Source: Boseongicola sp. SB0665_bin_10 (GTDB lineage Bacteria; Pseudomonadota; Alphaproteobacteria; Rhodobacterales; Rhodobacteraceae). From it: DNA of 64,000 bases. The DNA lies in NCBI GenBank assembly GCA_009838075.1, contig VXSG01000052.1:1-64000 (forward strand), given 5' to 3'. Positions 9,854 to 19,551 of the stretch are shown in pieces. The translations under genes and the position numbers were made by a program. The stretch's first letter is position 1. Each line of letters starts with the position of its first letter. The notes below the pieces were generated by a model that saw only the letters and a list, made by a program, of their open reading frames with translations, was not told where the DNA came from and did not search any database.

Positions 9854-10540
9854 CTATCGCCGCCGCATCCGGTCCAGCAACCCGCGAAACGCGCCGCGTG
9901 CAAGCGCAGGAGCAAGCACGAACCCCAACGCAAACCCGGCCGCATCTGCTACCCAGTCATTCGACCCGCCGAAGATGATCGCGAAACCGAGCTGGATGCC
10001 AAGCAGGAATCCTATCAGCGTGAAGGCGCGGTACTGGTTCTGCCCGGTCGCGCCATATCCGACCCAGAGCAGGAAGGTGTAGGCGCCGATCAGGCCGTAG
10101 ACAGACGGGAAGCCGCCGATCAGCGGAAACTCGTCACGCGTCAGACCGGCAAAGATCAAGGCGCCGAATGTGCCACAGCAGAAGAACAGGACAAGGACAG
10201 CGAGGTTGCCCAAGACCTCGCCCACGAGTTTCCCCATGGCCAGGAGGAACACGATCACGAAGGTCGCATGGGCGAATCCCTGATGGACGAAGGAATAGGT
10301 GACGAAACGGCGGAGATGCTCGGGCGTCCAGTTGCCGGTTTCGATGATCCAGGCCAGAAGCGGGCCATAGAAGGCAAATTCCCGAATCGCTTCCGTGCGC
10401 CAGCCAATGGCGGCCGGCCCGCCGACATACCCGCGGGCTCCGAGCGCCAGAATCACTTCGATCATGAAAATCACGACCGCCAGGGCCGCGACCGCCGGCG
10501 GCAGGGCATTGAAGGTTGGCTGCAATCCATCGTCCCGCAT
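9854..10540 (-). CDS. rhomboid-family membrane protein, probably catalytically inactive
   Basis: A protein of 228 residues with the six-helix rhomboid layout: [25 protein letters not shown] for the helix 2 region, [12 protein letters not shown] for helix 4 and [13 protein letters not shown] for helix 6. Compared with GlpG, the catalytic Ser of GxSG falls on Phe (GGFPSVYG), the catalytic His of helix 6 on Asp (VADAAG), and the Asn of HxxxN on Val (HATFV). The fold is kept but the protease centre is lost, so a pseudoprotease role (binding or trafficking of membrane proteins) is more likely than cleavage. I start at 10540, where the first helix begins. It converges on murJ with only 5 bp between stops and is head-to-head with trpS. 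Confidence 0.8.
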   Translation of the reverse strand: MRDDGLQPTFNALPPAVAALAVVIFMIEVILALGARGYVGGPAAIGWRTEAIREFAFYGPLLAWIIETGNWTPEHLRRFVTYSFVHQGFAHATFVIVFLLAMGKLVGEVLGNLAVLVLFFCCGTFGALIFAGLTRDEFPLIGGFPSVYGLIGAYTFLLWVGYGATGQNQYRAFTLIGFLLGIQLGFAIIFGGSNDWVADAAGFALGFVLAPALARGAFRGLLDRMRRR

Positions 10541-10615
10541 CGCTTGACTTTCTTGACGGAGAAACAAGCTCTCGGTAAGGCCCGCGAGCAGGAAAATCCA
10601 GAGGATCGCAGCCAC

Positions 10616-11641
10616 ATGCCGGCCCAAGCATTCACTCCCCGCGTATTTTCGGGAATCCAGCCGTCCGGCGGATTGACGCTCGGCAACTATCTCGGGGCGC
10701 TCAAGCGCTTCGTCGACATACAGGATGATGGCAGGCAGGAGTGCATCTACTGCCTTGTCGACCTGCACGCGGTCACGACTTGGCAGGAGCCGGACGACCT
10801 GGTCCGGAACACGCGCGAGGCTGCGGCGGCGTTCATGGCGTCCGGCATAGATCCCCGACGGTCAATCCTGTTCAACCAGAGCCAGGCGCCGGAACACGCG
10901 CAACTGGCATGGATCTTCAATTGCGTCGCGCGCATGGGATGGATGGGTCGCATGACCCAGTGGAAGGACAAGGCCGGGAAAAACGCGGAAAACGCGTCGC
11001 TCGGCCTGTTCGCCTATCCTGCGCTCATGGCAGCCGACATTCTTGTCTATCACGCGACCCACGTGCCCATTGGCGAAGACCAGAAACAGCATCTGGAACT
11101 CACGCGTGACATCGCCGCGAAGTTCAACCACGACTACGAGGTGGACTTCTTTCCGATTACCGAACCAATGATCGAAGGTCCGGCCACGCGGGTGATGAGC
11201 CTGCGCGACGGCACGAAGAAAATGTCGAAAAGCGATGCCTCGGACATGAGCCGGATCAACCTCTCGGACGATGCCGACACGATCGCACTCAAGTTCCGGA
11301 AGGCAAGAACCGACGCAGAGCCCCTGCCCGAGACCTACGGCGAGCTGGAGGAACGGCCCGAGGCCCGCAACCTGATCGACATCTATGCCGGCCTGTCGGG
11401 GCAGTCCCCGGATGCGGTGATGACCCAGGTCGCCGGCCAAGGCTGGGGCAAGTTCAAGCCGCATCTCGCCGAGGTGGCGGTCGAGACCCTGGCACCCATC
11501 ACAAGCGAGATGAACCGCCTTCTGGGTGATCTTGCCGAAATCGACCGCATCCTGGGCGACGGTGCTGCCCGTGCGCGCGAGGTCGCTGCACCCGTTCTTG
11601 CGAGAACCTACGAAATCGTCGGCATGATCTCGGCCAGGTAG
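10616..11641 (+). CDS. trpS: tryptophanyl-tRNA synthetase
   Basis: A class Ic aminoacyl-tRNA synthetase of 341 residues that charges tRNA-Trp. The HIGH-equivalent lies in [18 protein letters not shown] near the start, and the KMSKS loop is present as [25 protein letters not shown] is the ATP/Trp pocket segment. The long upstream open frame is antisense to the rhomboid gene and is not coding; the ATG at 10616 has GAGGAT 9 bases upstream and begins the conserved domain. Confidence 0.96.
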   Translation: MPAQAFTPRVFSGIQPSGGLTLGNYLGALKRFVDIQDDGRQECIYCLVDLHAVTTWQEPDDLVRNTREAAAAFMASGIDPRRSILFNQSQAPEHAQLAWIFNCVARMGWMGRMTQWKDKAGKNAENASLGLFAYPALMAADILVYHATHVPIGEDQKQHLELTRDIAAKFNHDYEVDFFPITEPMIEGPATRVMSLRDGTKKMSKSDASDMSRINLSDDADTIALKFRKARTDAEPLPETYGELEERPEARNLIDIYAGLSGQSPDAVMTQVAGQGWGKFKPHLAEVAVETLAPITSEMNRLLGDLAEIDRILGDGAARAREVAAPVLARTYEIVGMISAR

Positions 11642-11821
11642 GGGGCAACCTGCGAAGAATGCGCCTCGTGTCGGGCCTCCCGGTCACCGGCAGCATGCAA
11701 CTGGGCGATTCGGCCGTTCCAGGCGGCTGAAGAACGCGCATGGATCTGGCATCGAGGGCCAGCCCCTGGCCGAGGCGCCCGTGCGGACGTGCGCGAGGCT
11801 TTCCGTTCAGGGCGGCACAGG

Positions 11822-12796
11822 CTAATTCAGGTACGGTCCGGGGTCCACGCTGTTGAAGCCCTCGCGCACCTCGAAGTGCAGGAATGGCGGATTCGCGTCG
11901 CGCACGACCGCGATTTTCTGGCCGCGCTGCACCCTGTCACCCTTTTCCACCGCGATGTTGTCCAATCCGGCATAAACCGTCAGCAAGCTGCCCTCATGCC
12001 GAAGCACCAGGATCGGCACCTGATCGGTATCGCGCGTGATCGCGGCAACCGTTCCCGCGTCCGCAGCAACAACCGCCGTGCCAGCCGCCGCCGAAATCCC
12101 GATGCCTTCGTTCGAACCCTTCTGGAATGGCCGCACGATGCTTCCCTGGACCGGCATCCTGAGGCGGGAATTGTCCGATGCAGCGGTTTGCCGGTCCTCG
12201 ATCCCTGCCGGTCTCGTCGCCGGAGACGTCGCTGCGGTTCCCGTGGCCGGCAGCGGTTTCGAAGCCGACGGCGGCAGCGGCGTTTCGGATCCTGAGCCCG
12301 GCATTGCCACCGTCGTGGTCTCTATGGCCCCGGCGGCTTCCGCCGGCGGAATCACCAGGTACTGGCCGACCCGAAGATCGGGACTGGGGCCAAGCCCGTT
12401 CCTCTCGGAAATGCTCTCGGCCGACACGCCATAGTGCCTCGCAATCGTGAACACGGTCTCTCCGGCAACCACCCGATGGCGCACGGGAACAGAGGCCGGC
12501 GAAGCTCCGGTTGATCCGTCAGCCCTTTCTATCGCCGAACCGGCGAGTTCAACAACGCTTGCCGAACCATTGGCGGCATCCGGCGCGTTGCGCGTCAACG
12601 AGAGGTTCCCGCCCCGATTTTCGGACGTCGGTGCGGAACCGATGGCGGCACGCACCGCATCCGACGTGTCCAGCTGCCCGGTCGCTCCACGGAAGTCGAA
12701 ATCGAAATCGCGAGGATCGGCGCCGCCGCAAGCGACAAGCGCCACAGTGCCGGACAGCAGGACAGCCCGCCGAATCGGAATCGCCAAGTGTGTCAT
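11822..12796 (-). CDS. LysM/M23 lipoprotein, NlpD-like murein hydrolase activator
   Basis: A lipoprotein of 324 residues: signal sequence with lipobox ALVAC, a LysM peptidoglycan-binding repeat (HRVVAGETVFTIARHYGVSAESISERNGL), a Pro/Ala/Thr-rich linker and a C-terminal LytM (M23) domain. The zinc site is degenerate. The first motif reads NEGIGIS where active enzymes have HxGxD, and the last reads FLHFEVR where they have HLHFE. This matches EnvC/NlpD-type factors, which activate amidases at the division septum rather than cutting themselves. GAGGAG sits 7 bases before the ATG at 12796. It is the last gene of surE-pcm-nlpD, a widespread order. Confidence 0.87.
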   Translation of the reverse strand: MTHLAIPIRRAVLLSGTVALVACGGADPRDFDFDFRGATGQLDTSDAVRAAIGSAPTSENRGGNLSLTRNAPDAANGSASVVELAGSAIERADGSTGASPASVPVRHRVVAGETVFTIARHYGVSAESISERNGLGPSPDLRVGQYLVIPPAEAAGAIETTTVAMPGSGSETPLPPSASKPLPATGTAATSPATRPAGIEDRQTAASDNSRLRMPVQGSIVRPFQKGSNEGIGISAAAGTAVVAADAGTVAAITRDTDQVPILVLRHEGSLLTVYAGLDNIAVEKGDRVQRGQKIAVVRDANPPFLHFEVREGFNSVDPGPYLN

Positions 12797-13011
12797 GCAG
12801 TTGCTCCTCATGCCTGATGCCGCAGCCATCTCCGGACTGTCGGCAATGTCGCGTGACGCACCTGCCTGCACTTCACTGTCGCGACACCGTCCGCACCATA
12901 GCACTGAATGCCCGATCCACGCCAACAAAAAAGGGCCGGCCGCACCGATGCAGCCGATTGCCCGATGATGATGCACGCTGCCGGCACGGGATGTCCTCTC
13001 CAAGTCAGGCT

Positions 13012-13653
13012 CTATCCGTCGCCCATGCCCTCAATGAGCGGCACGAACCGCACCTGCAAGAGTTCGTCGTACTCGAATCCGGTTTCGGTCCGGGTGACCT
13101 TGATCAGGACCTGCACCGCGTCGGACCGGCCCACGGGCACGACCATGATGCCGCCGGTCTTCAGTTCGGCAAGGAGCGGTCCCGGTGGGTCCTCGGCGGC
13201 CGCGGTCACGATGATCCGGTCGAACGGCGCCTGTTCGGGGAATCCGCGGGTTCCATCCGAGGTCATTGCCGTGATGTTGGCAAGTCCCAGGCGCTCGAAG
13301 ACCTCCCGCGCCTCGCGGACCAGGTGCCCGTGCCGGTCGACCGTGTAGACGCGACGTGCCAACAGGCTGAGGACGGCCGCCTGGTAACCCGACCCGGTAC
13401 CGATCTCCAGCACCTTGTGGCGCGGGGCGACGGCGAGCGCCTGCGTCATGAGACCAACAATGGCCGGCTGGCTGATCGTCTGGCCACAAGCGATCGGAAG
13501 CGGCGTGTCCTCATAGGCCCGCTCGGCGAAGGCGCCCTTCACGAAGTCCCCCCGGTCAATCGTCTCCATGGCTTCAAGAACGCGCGAATCCGTCACGCCG
13601 TGCTGGCGAAGCGAGAATACGAACTGCATGCGCTGCTCGTCCTTGAGAGTCAT
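13012..13653 (-). CDS. pcm: protein-L-isoaspartate O-methyltransferase
   Basis: Pcm repairs damaged proteins by SAM-dependent methylation of isoaspartyl residues. The 213-residue sequence has the substrate-side motif [19 protein letters not shown] and the SAM motif [31 protein letters not shown]-like sequence (here [12 protein letters not shown]) is also family-typical. The ATG overlaps the surE stop by 4 bases (ATGA), which implies translational coupling. Confidence 0.95.
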   Translation of the reverse strand: MTLKDEQRMQFVFSLRQHGVTDSRVLEAMETIDRGDFVKGAFAERAYEDTPLPIACGQTISQPAIVGLMTQALAVAPRHKVLEIGTGSGYQAAVLSLLARRVYTVDRHGHLVREAREVFERLGLANITAMTSDGTRGFPEQAPFDRIIVTAAAEDPPGPLLAELKTGGIMVVPVGRSDAVQVLIKVTRTETGFEYDELLQVRFVPLIEGMGDG

Positions 13654-14444
13654 GAATCGAGCCGGCCCCGCAAGGTCTCGATCACGTCATGCGCCGTCAG
13701 GTCCGCCCGAAGCGGGGTCACCGAGATGTATCCGTCAAGATTCGCGGCCACGTCCGTTCCAGGCTTCGTCGGCGTGTGCTGAGGGCCGCCCTTGACCCAA
13801 AGAAACATGCGACCCGACGGCGAGCGGTGCGGTTCGATTCCGAATCTGGTTCCCTCGCGCCAGCCCTGGGACGTGACCCGAACGCCCCGAACAGCAGCTG
13901 CGGAATTCGGCGGGAAGTTGACGTTGTAGAAGACACGATAGGACTCGTCCTCCCAGATCCCGTCTTTCAGGAGCTTTCGCACGGTCGCGGCCCCGTGCTG
14001 GAGGGCGGCTTCGAACGGATTTTCCAGCTTGGCGCTTTCCGGCCCGAAGAACTGGCTGAGCGCGATCGCGGGAATGCCCTGCAGCGCCGCCTCGATGGCC
14101 GCCCCCAAGGTCCCGGAATAGAGGACGTTCTCGGCAGCATTGTTGCCCCGATTCACTCCCGAAAGCACGAGATCGGGTGGCGCATCCTTCATCACCTGGT
14201 GAAGCCCCGCGAGAACGCAGTCGGCCGGCGACCCTTCGGCGGCGAAGCATTGCGGGCCGAACTCGGACAGGAGCGTGGGATGCGTATAGCTGATGCAATG
14301 CCCGACGCCCGACTGCTCGAATGCAGGCGCCACGGTCCAGACCTCGCCGTCCTCGCCGACGATTTCGCGCGCGATTTCGTCCAGGACCCGGAGGCCAGGT
14401 GCATTGATGCCATCGTCATTGGTGATGAGAACGCGCATGCCCAT
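13650..14444 (-). CDS. surE: 5'/3'-nucleotidase SurE
   Basis: A metal-dependent nucleotidase (survival protein) of about 264 residues. The N terminus carries [15 protein letters not shown] with the Asp-Asp metal ligands, followed by [11 protein letters not shown] and the [26 protein letters not shown] active-site loop. Two ATGs (14444 and 14438) are possible; neither has a clear Shine-Dalgarno sequence. It is the first gene of the surE-pcm-nlpD-like set and overlaps pcm by 4 bases. Confidence 0.95.
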   Translation of the reverse strand: MGMRVLITNDDGINAPGLRVLDEIAREIVGEDGEVWTVAPAFEQSGVGHCISYTHPTLLSEFGPQCFAAEGSPADCVLAGLHQVMKDAPPDLVLSGVNRGNNAAENVLYSGTLGAAIEAALQGIPAIALSQFFGPESAKLENPFEAALQHGAATVRKLLKDGIWEDESYRVFYNVNFPPNSAAAVRGVRVTSQGWREGTRFGIEPHRSPSGRMFLWVKGGPQHTPTKPGTDVAANLDGYISVTPLRADLTAHDVIETLRGRLDS

Positions 14445-14633
14445 GCTTTAGGGGAGCGCGCCGCGCCGGACAAGACGCGGTTGTATCCCATGTGGCCATG
14501 CATGCGAATCTTCTTGGAGGATCCTTTCTGCGACAGGGGGGCTTGTCGCGCCCCGGTCCAAAGGCGCCAAGAGTCATGTCTCGGCCGGTCTCCCAAGGCA
14601 TCGGATGGGCGAAATGCCGACACTCCCGGCCGA

Positions 14634-15278
14634 TCAGCCGATGGCAGCCAGAATGCTGCGCGCGGCGGCATCGGGCGGGGTCAAGGCGCTCTTGTCCTCG
14701 CCTGGAAAGAACCTTGCCCGTGTGGCCGTCGGCATGGGCGGAGGCGTCAGAATCATCACGCGCGGACCTGTGCGCGCGGTCTCGGCCGCCCATGATCTGG
14801 CAAGTGATACCTGCGCCGCCTTGGTCGCGCCATAGGCCGAGAAGAACTGCGCCCCTGCACGGGGATCGTCGAAAAAGACGGCCTTGCCGTCTTCGGCGGC
14901 CTCAAGAAGCGGTGCCATGCAAGCGATCAGCGTGGCCGTTGCGGTGACGTTGGTTGCGAGGGACTTCGTCAGGTCTGTGGGATCAAGGTGTGCGGCGGGC
15001 GCCAGCGGTGCAACATGGATTGCCGCATGCACCCAAAGATCGGTGCGCCGCCATCGTTCCTGAACGCTCCTGCACACGGCCGCACAAGCGTCGGCATCGG
15101 CCAGATCGACCGGCACGAGCGTCGCGCTTCCGCCAGTGGCCCGGATGCGGTCGTCAAGGTCTTCGAGACCGCCGGAAGTTCGCGCCATGGCTATGACATG
15201 ATGGTCCTTGGCCAAGGCCTCGGCAAGTGCGGCCCCAAGCCCTCGCGAGGCTCCGGTTACAATGGCGACTTTGCTCAT
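14634..15278 (-). CDS. short-chain dehydrogenase/reductase (SDR)
   Basis: An NAD(P)-dependent SDR of 214 residues. The cofactor loop is VAIVTGASRGLGAALAEAL and the catalytic Tyr-x-x-x-Lys is YGATKAAQ. NVTATATLIACMAPL marks the central Asn region. The substrate cannot be predicted. AAGGG lies 6 bases before the ATG. It follows the surE operon direction but is separated from it by 189 bp, so it is probably transcribed independently. Confidence 0.88.
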   Translation of the reverse strand: MSKVAIVTGASRGLGAALAEALAKDHHVIAMARTSGGLEDLDDRIRATGGSATLVPVDLADADACAAVCRSVQERWRRTDLWVHAAIHVAPLAPAAHLDPTDLTKSLATNVTATATLIACMAPLLEAAEDGKAVFFDDPRAGAQFFSAYGATKAAQVSLARSWAAETARTGPRVMILTPPPMPTATRARFFPGEDKSALTPPDAAARSILAAIG

Positions 15279-15388
15279 TGTGACCCTTTTGCCACAGCAA
15301 TTCCAATCGTCAATGCCAGCCCGTTGCCGGAATCAGGCCCCAAGGCTATGCTGCGACCTTCTCGGCACGAAACCCTTGGGGGGATTTC

Positions 15389-15991
15389 TTGCATCGACCT
15401 GCCTGCATAAGTAAAGCAGTCCTTCCCTTGTGTCTTGCGCTGGCATTCCCCGTCGTGGCAGAGACGTCGGTGTCGGAGGGCAAGGCGGAACTGTCCCTGG
15501 GCCAGGCTGCGACATCGGACACCGATGTTGCGAAGAAAATCAGTTCGATTCGGCCGATACTTCGGGACGCATGCGCATCCGAGAGCCCGGAAGTGACGGC
15601 CCTTAAAGAGAAGCCCGTTGCGGATTCGCCGCTATTCCTGAGGGTCGCATGCGAGTTGGCGTGGCGCTACGACATCCCGGAAAACGTGTTCCTCCGGCTC
15701 ATCATGAAAGAATCCAGATGGGACGCGGAAGCTCGTTCGAGCAGGGGCGCCATCGGATTGACCCAGCTTATGCCGGCCACCGCCAGGTCTCTTGGCATCA
15801 ACCCCCACGATCCGGTCCAGAACCTTGAGGGTGGCGCACGCTACCTTGTCGCGCAGTACGAATTCTTCGGGTCATGGCCGCTGGCTGTCGCCGCCTACAA
15901 CGCCGGCCCTTACGCAGTGAAGAAATATGGCGACGTTCCTCCGTACCGCGAAACCCAGCGCTACGTGAAGGAAGTTCTCGGACAGGTCTGA
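15389..15991 (+). CDS. lytic transglycosylase (SLT domain), exported
   Basis: A 200-residue protein with a signal peptide (hydrophobic core [14 protein letters not shown]) and a C-terminal SLT/GH23 domain. The catalytic Glu lies in [14 protein letters not shown], followed by [13 protein letters not shown] and the [10 protein letters not shown] motif. It should cleave the glycan strands of peptidoglycan, forming 1,6-anhydro ends. Translation appears to start at a TTG (15389), supported by a GGGGGGA stretch 5-6 bases upstream; no suitable ATG precedes the signal peptide. Residues 30-75 between signal and SLT domain are not recognised. Confidence 0.87.
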   Translation: MHRPACISKAVLPLCLALAFPVVAETSVSEGKAELSLGQAATSDTDVAKKISSIRPILRDACASESPEVTALKEKPVADSPLFLRVACELAWRYDIPENVFLRLIMKESRWDAEARSSRGAIGLTQLMPATARSLGINPHDPVQNLEGGARYLVAQYEFFGSWPLAVAAYNAGPYAVKKYGDVPPYRETQRYVKEVLGQV

Positions 15992-16156
15992 TTCGCGCGC
16001 CTCCGTTTCGTCCGGAACATCCGGTCTGATCACTCGAACGCTGAAAGAGCATGCACCGAATGCTCGCGGAGAATCGTGGCGGGCGGCACCAGTGGCAATC
16101 GACCAATCCAGGCGCTGCGTATTGCAAATCTTGCGCACTTTGGTTCAGTGAGACTC

Positions 16157-16876
16157 ATGGCACGGCAGACAAGCGGACGAGCGGAACGAGACCTGAAAGT
16201 GCGCGTCTCGACAGCCCGGCGACGGAAGCTGTCCTCGACCCGCTGGCTGGAGCGGCAGTTGAACGACCCGTATGTGCGACGCGCGAAAGCCGAGGGCTAT
16301 CGGGGTCGGGCGGCCTACAAGATTATCGAAATCGACGACAAGCACCGGTTCCTGAAGCCGGGTGCGCGGGTGCTGGACCTCGGATCCGCTCCGGGTGGCT
16401 GGTGCCAGGTTGCGGCAAGGCGCGTGAATGCGCTCGGCGAACAGCGCGGCAAGGCGGTTGGGCGGGTCATCGGCATCGACATGAAGGAGGTCGACCCGAT
16501 TCCGGGCGTTGAGATCCACGTGCTGGACTTTCTGTCCGATGGCGCGGATGACCGCATACGGGACTGGCTGGGCGGCAAGGCCGACGTCGTGATGTCGGAC
16601 ATGGCGGCGAATTCGTCCGGGCATCGGCAGACCGACCACGCAAGGGTCATGGCACTCTGCGAGGCGGCGGCCGATCTTGCACTTGACGTGCTCGACGAAG
16701 GCGGAACTTTTGTCGCCAAGGTGCTTGCGGGCGGGCCCGATTCCAGCCTGCAGGTGGTGCTCAAGCAGCGATTCGCCAAGGTCGTCAACATGAAGCCCCC
16801 GGCGAGCCGTACGGATTCACGAGAGAAATTCGTTGTTGCCACGGGGTTTCGGGTCGAGCGCGGCACGAAGGAGTAG
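16157..16876 (+). CDS. rlmE: 23S rRNA (uridine(2552)-2'-O)-methyltransferase
   Basis: RlmE (FtsJ/RrmJ) methylates U2552 in the ribosomal A-loop, a late step of 50S assembly. The 239-residue sequence has [19 protein letters not shown] with the first catalytic Lys, the SAM motif [25 protein letters not shown] with the catalytic Asp, and [11 protein letters not shown] with the second Lys. The ATG at 16157 was preferred over an upstream GTG because it begins the usual Arg/Lys-rich N terminus. Confidence 0.95.
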   Translation: MARQTSGRAERDLKVRVSTARRRKLSSTRWLERQLNDPYVRRAKAEGYRGRAAYKIIEIDDKHRFLKPGARVLDLGSAPGGWCQVAARRVNALGEQRGKAVGRVIGIDMKEVDPIPGVEIHVLDFLSDGADDRIRDWLGGKADVVMSDMAANSSGHRQTDHARVMALCEAAADLALDVLDEGGTFVAKVLAGGPDSSLQVVLKQRFAKVVNMKPPASRTDSREKFVVATGFRVERGTKE

Positions 16877-17065
16877 CTACGCCTCCCAGGCACCGTTCTC
16901 CCCCAATTCCTGAAGCAGGCGACAGTCGTCAACACGGTTGGTCTTCAAGAACAGGCTCAGGTAGAGAAGCGGTTCGCACAATACGCCCCCCGCGCGAAGG
17001 AACTGCGTTACAATCAGTCGGCCCACCCGACCGTAGCCGTCTCCAGGGGCTGCTATCCCATTTCC
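16877..17065 (-). pseudogene. fragment of a Fic-domain protein
   Basis: The minus-strand frame ending at 16877 reads GDGYGRVGRLIVTQFLRAGG, then EPLLYLSLFLKTNRVDDCRL and LLQELGENGAWEA. This matches the segment around and after the HPFxDGNGRxGR motif of Fic AMP-transferases, but with Asn changed to Tyr and the preceding His-Pro-Phe lost. Sequence upstream in the frame is not Fic-like, and the gene ends soon after the motif, so both ends are missing. It abuts the rlmE stop. It is unrelated in detail to the complete Fic gene at 37.7 kb. Confidence 0.65.
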
Positions 17066-17156
17066 CGCAATCGTATCGCTGACCGTGTCCCCTTGTTGTG
17101 AGGCGTGGCTTAGGGTTGGGGAATCGTGTAAGCAGGCCAAAGTCGAGGAACGCGCA

Positions 17157-17768
17157 ATGAGGCGACAACTCAACGCCGTCATGTCCATCAGGCACTCGAT
17201 GTGCGTGCTCTGGGTCTGTGCAGGGATGGCGGCGCTGCAATTCGGGACGCAACGTGCTTGCGCTGGCAGCGATACGTGGGCCGATATCAGCGACTTGACC
17301 CAGTACGTGCCGCTTGCCTGGGCAGTCGGACGTACGTTTCATGTAGCGGACGTTGAGGGCGCATTTCAGCTTGCCGCTGCTGGGATCACCACGGTTGGCT
17401 CCTCGGAGCTGCTCAAGCGGGTCATCAACGAGAAGCGTCCCAACTACAAACCGGGAGACCGAAGGCGCCCGTTTCCGTCTGGACACGTGGCGAAGGCATG
17501 GTTCGCGGCTGCGCACGTGCAGCGGCGATTTGGATGCTACGAACTTGAGTGGAGTTGTTGGCGCGGGTCGACGGTTCCCTATGCGGCGGCCGTCGCCACG
17601 GCGGTTGGCCGAGTGCGCGCCGACCGGCATCACGTCCGGGACGTGATCGCGAGCGCGGTCATCGCCGAGGCTTGGGTTTGGCTTACAACGGACAGGTTCG
17701 ACGACGACATGAGCATCGCACCGTCGTTCGACAACGGATTCGGCATCGCGATCTTCAAGAAGTTCTAG
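17157..17768 (+). CDS. PAP2-family phosphatase, exported or membrane-associated
   Basis: A 203-residue protein with an N-terminal hydrophobic signal (CVLWVCAGMAALQF). It has the three phosphatidic acid phosphatase motifs: KRVINEKRP, FPSGHVAKAW and RVRADRHHVRDV, with the catalytic His residues present. Likely substrates are lipid phosphates such as undecaprenyl pyrophosphate, but this cannot be fixed from sequence. The ATG at 17157 has AGGAA about 8 bases upstream. It stands alone between the Fic remnant and the kds operon. Confidence 0.83.
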   Translation: MRRQLNAVMSIRHSMCVLWVCAGMAALQFGTQRACAGSDTWADISDLTQYVPLAWAVGRTFHVADVEGAFQLAAAGITTVGSSELLKRVINEKRPNYKPGDRRRPFPSGHVAKAWFAAAHVQRRFGCYELEWSCWRGSTVPYAAAVATAVGRVRADRHHVRDVIASAVIAEAWVWLTTDRFDDDMSIAPSFDNGFGIAIFKKF

Positions 17769-17944
17769 GCTTGCGGGATTCATTCTTCTGCGAGATCGCC
17801 TGCACGCGTGCCGCAATGTCGAGACAATCCGGGTGCCGGGACCAATTCCAAGGGTGCCTAGGGGGACCTTGCTTGGCCAGGCCCGCGCAATCCCGGTTGC
17901 CTCACGAAATGTTTCGTGCAAGCGGTTGAATGGAGGAGGGTCAC

Positions 17945-18736
17945 TTGCGGCTCGTTATCTTCATTCCGGCACGCTATCCATCTGTCCGATTTCCGGGCAA
18001 GCCATTGGCGTTGCTCAGGGGCGCAACCGGCGATGCGCGGCCGCTGATCCAAAGAAGCTGGGAGGTGGCCTGCGAGGTTGCTGGCATCAGTGCCGTTTAC
18101 GTCCTGACCGACGACCGGCGCATTGCCGATGTCGCGGAAGCGTTTGGAGCGGACGTGATGATCACGTCCGAGCGCCCGAGAAACGGGACGGAGCGTTGCG
18201 CGGAGGCCCTTCGGATGCTGGAGGATGAACCCGACGTCGTGATCAACCTACAAGGCGACGCGCCGCTGACACCGCCGCACTATGTCGAGGCGCTGTCCGG
18301 TGCCATGAGAGATCCCGCCGTGCAGGTCGCCACCCCTGTTCTCAAGACGGAAAAGGATCATCTCGCTTCGCTCCGCGCGGACCGGGCTGCAGGGCGGGTC
18401 GGCGCGACGACGGCCGTGTTCAGCCAGGGTGGCGACGCGCTCTATTTTTCGAAGGAAGTGCTGCCATTTGGCGAGCGGAACGCCAAGTCAGCCGCGCCCA
18501 CCTTTCACCATGTCGGATGCTACGCCTACCGCCCCGATGCGCTCAGAAGATATGCCGAGCTGGCGGTTGGTGCACTCGAGGCGGCGGAAGGCCTCGAACA
18601 ACTGCGCTTTCTCGAGTGCGGAATGCCCGTTCGATGTATCGAGGTCGAGGCGCGCGGGCGTGCGTTCTGGGAGTTGAACAACCCCTCGGATATACCGCTC
18701 ATAGAGGAGATCATGCTGCGGGAGGGCATTGAATGA
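17945..18736 (+). CDS. kdsB: 3-deoxy-manno-octulosonate cytidylyltransferase (CMP-KDO synthetase)
   Basis: KdsB activates KDO with CTP to give CMP-KDO for LPS or capsule assembly. The N terminus RLVIFIPARYPSVRFPGKPL is diagnostic, followed by NLQGDAPL (metal and sugar binding; Glu-Pro of the usual QGDEP is Ala-Pro here) and HHVGCYAYR. I propose a TTG start at 17945 because GGAGGAGGG lies just before it and the protein then begins as the family does; an ATG at 17930 would place the ribosome site inside the gene. Length is 263 residues. The stop overlaps kdsA by 4 bases. Confidence 0.92.
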   Translation: MRLVIFIPARYPSVRFPGKPLALLRGATGDARPLIQRSWEVACEVAGISAVYVLTDDRRIADVAEAFGADVMITSERPRNGTERCAEALRMLEDEPDVVINLQGDAPLTPPHYVEALSGAMRDPAVQVATPVLKTEKDHLASLRADRAAGRVGATTAVFSQGGDALYFSKEVLPFGERNAKSAAPTFHHVGCYAYRPDALRRYAELAVGALEAAEGLEQLRFLECGMPVRCIEVEARGRAFWELNNPSDIPLIEEIMLREGIE

Positions 18737-19551
18737 GAGAGGTCCGCGCGGGAAACGTGACGTTCGGCCACAACAGGCCGCTTGTCCTGATCGCGGGCCC
18801 CTGCCAACTCGAAAGCCTTGAGCATTCACGGATGCTGGCGGAGAAGCTCCTGGGACTCTGCCGGGACATTGGAATCGGCTACGTCTTCAAGGCAAGTTAT
18901 GACAAGGCCAACCGGTCGGGCCTGAAGGGGAAGCGCGGGACGGGAATCGACGAGGGCCTTTCGATCCTGAGCAAGATACGCGCCGAGTTCGGCTGCACGG
19001 TTCTGACCGATGTTCACGAAGTCGCGCACTGCACACCTGCCGCCGGGGCAGTGGACATCCTGCAGGTTCCGGCCTTCCTTTGTCGCCAAACCGACCTTCT
19101 TCTTGCTGCCGGGGAGACCGGCGCGGCAATAAACGTGAAGAAGGGGCAGTTCATGGCGCCTTGGAACGTCGGCAACATCGTCGAGAAGATCGAGTCCACC
19201 GGCAACGAGCAGATCATTCTCACTGAACGCGGCGCGAGCTTTGGCTACAACATGCTGGTGTCGGACATGCGGAGCATTCCGATCATGGCGGAGACTGGGT
19301 GCCCGGTCGTCTTTGACGCGACTCACTCCGTGCAACTGCCGGGGGCGCAAGGAGAATCGTCGGGCGGGCAGGCGGAATTCGTCGGCCCGCTGGCGCGCGC
19401 TGCCGTGGCCGTCGGAGTTTCGGGAGTCTTCATCGAAACCCACGAGGAGCCCGCGCGTGCGCCCTCTGACGGACCGAACATGGTTCCGCTGGACGAGATG
19501 GGAGCGCTCCTGCAGAAACTGATCGAAATCGACCGGTTGGTGAAACCATGA
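18733..19551 (+). CDS. kdsA: 3-deoxy-8-phosphooctulonate synthase
   Basis: KdsA condenses phosphoenolpyruvate with arabinose 5-phosphate to KDO-8-phosphate. Diagnostic segments are LIAGPCQLESLEHS, FKASYDKANRSGLKG, VDILQVPAFLCRQTDLL, NVKKGQFMAPW and VFDATHSVQLPG. The length of 272 residues is usual. It overlaps kdsB upstream and kdsD downstream by 4 bases each, giving a tightly coupled KDO operon. Confidence 0.96.
   Translation: MREVRAGNVTFGHNRPLVLIAGPCQLESLEHSRMLAEKLLGLCRDIGIGYVFKASYDKANRSGLKGKRGTGIDEGLSILSKIRAEFGCTVLTDVHEVAHCTPAAGAVDILQVPAFLCRQTDLLLAAGETGAAINVKKGQFMAPWNVGNIVEKIESTGNEQIILTERGASFGYNMLVSDMRSIPIMAETGCPVVFDATHSVQLPGAQGESSGGQAEFVGPLARAAVAVGVSGVFIETHEEPARAPSDGPNMVPLDEMGALLQKLIEIDRLVKP

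Noticed and set aside
9551-10615. N-terminal extension of the trpS frame by 355 codons
   Set aside because: It overlaps murJ and the rhomboid gene; TrpS homology begins at 10616 with its own ribosome site.
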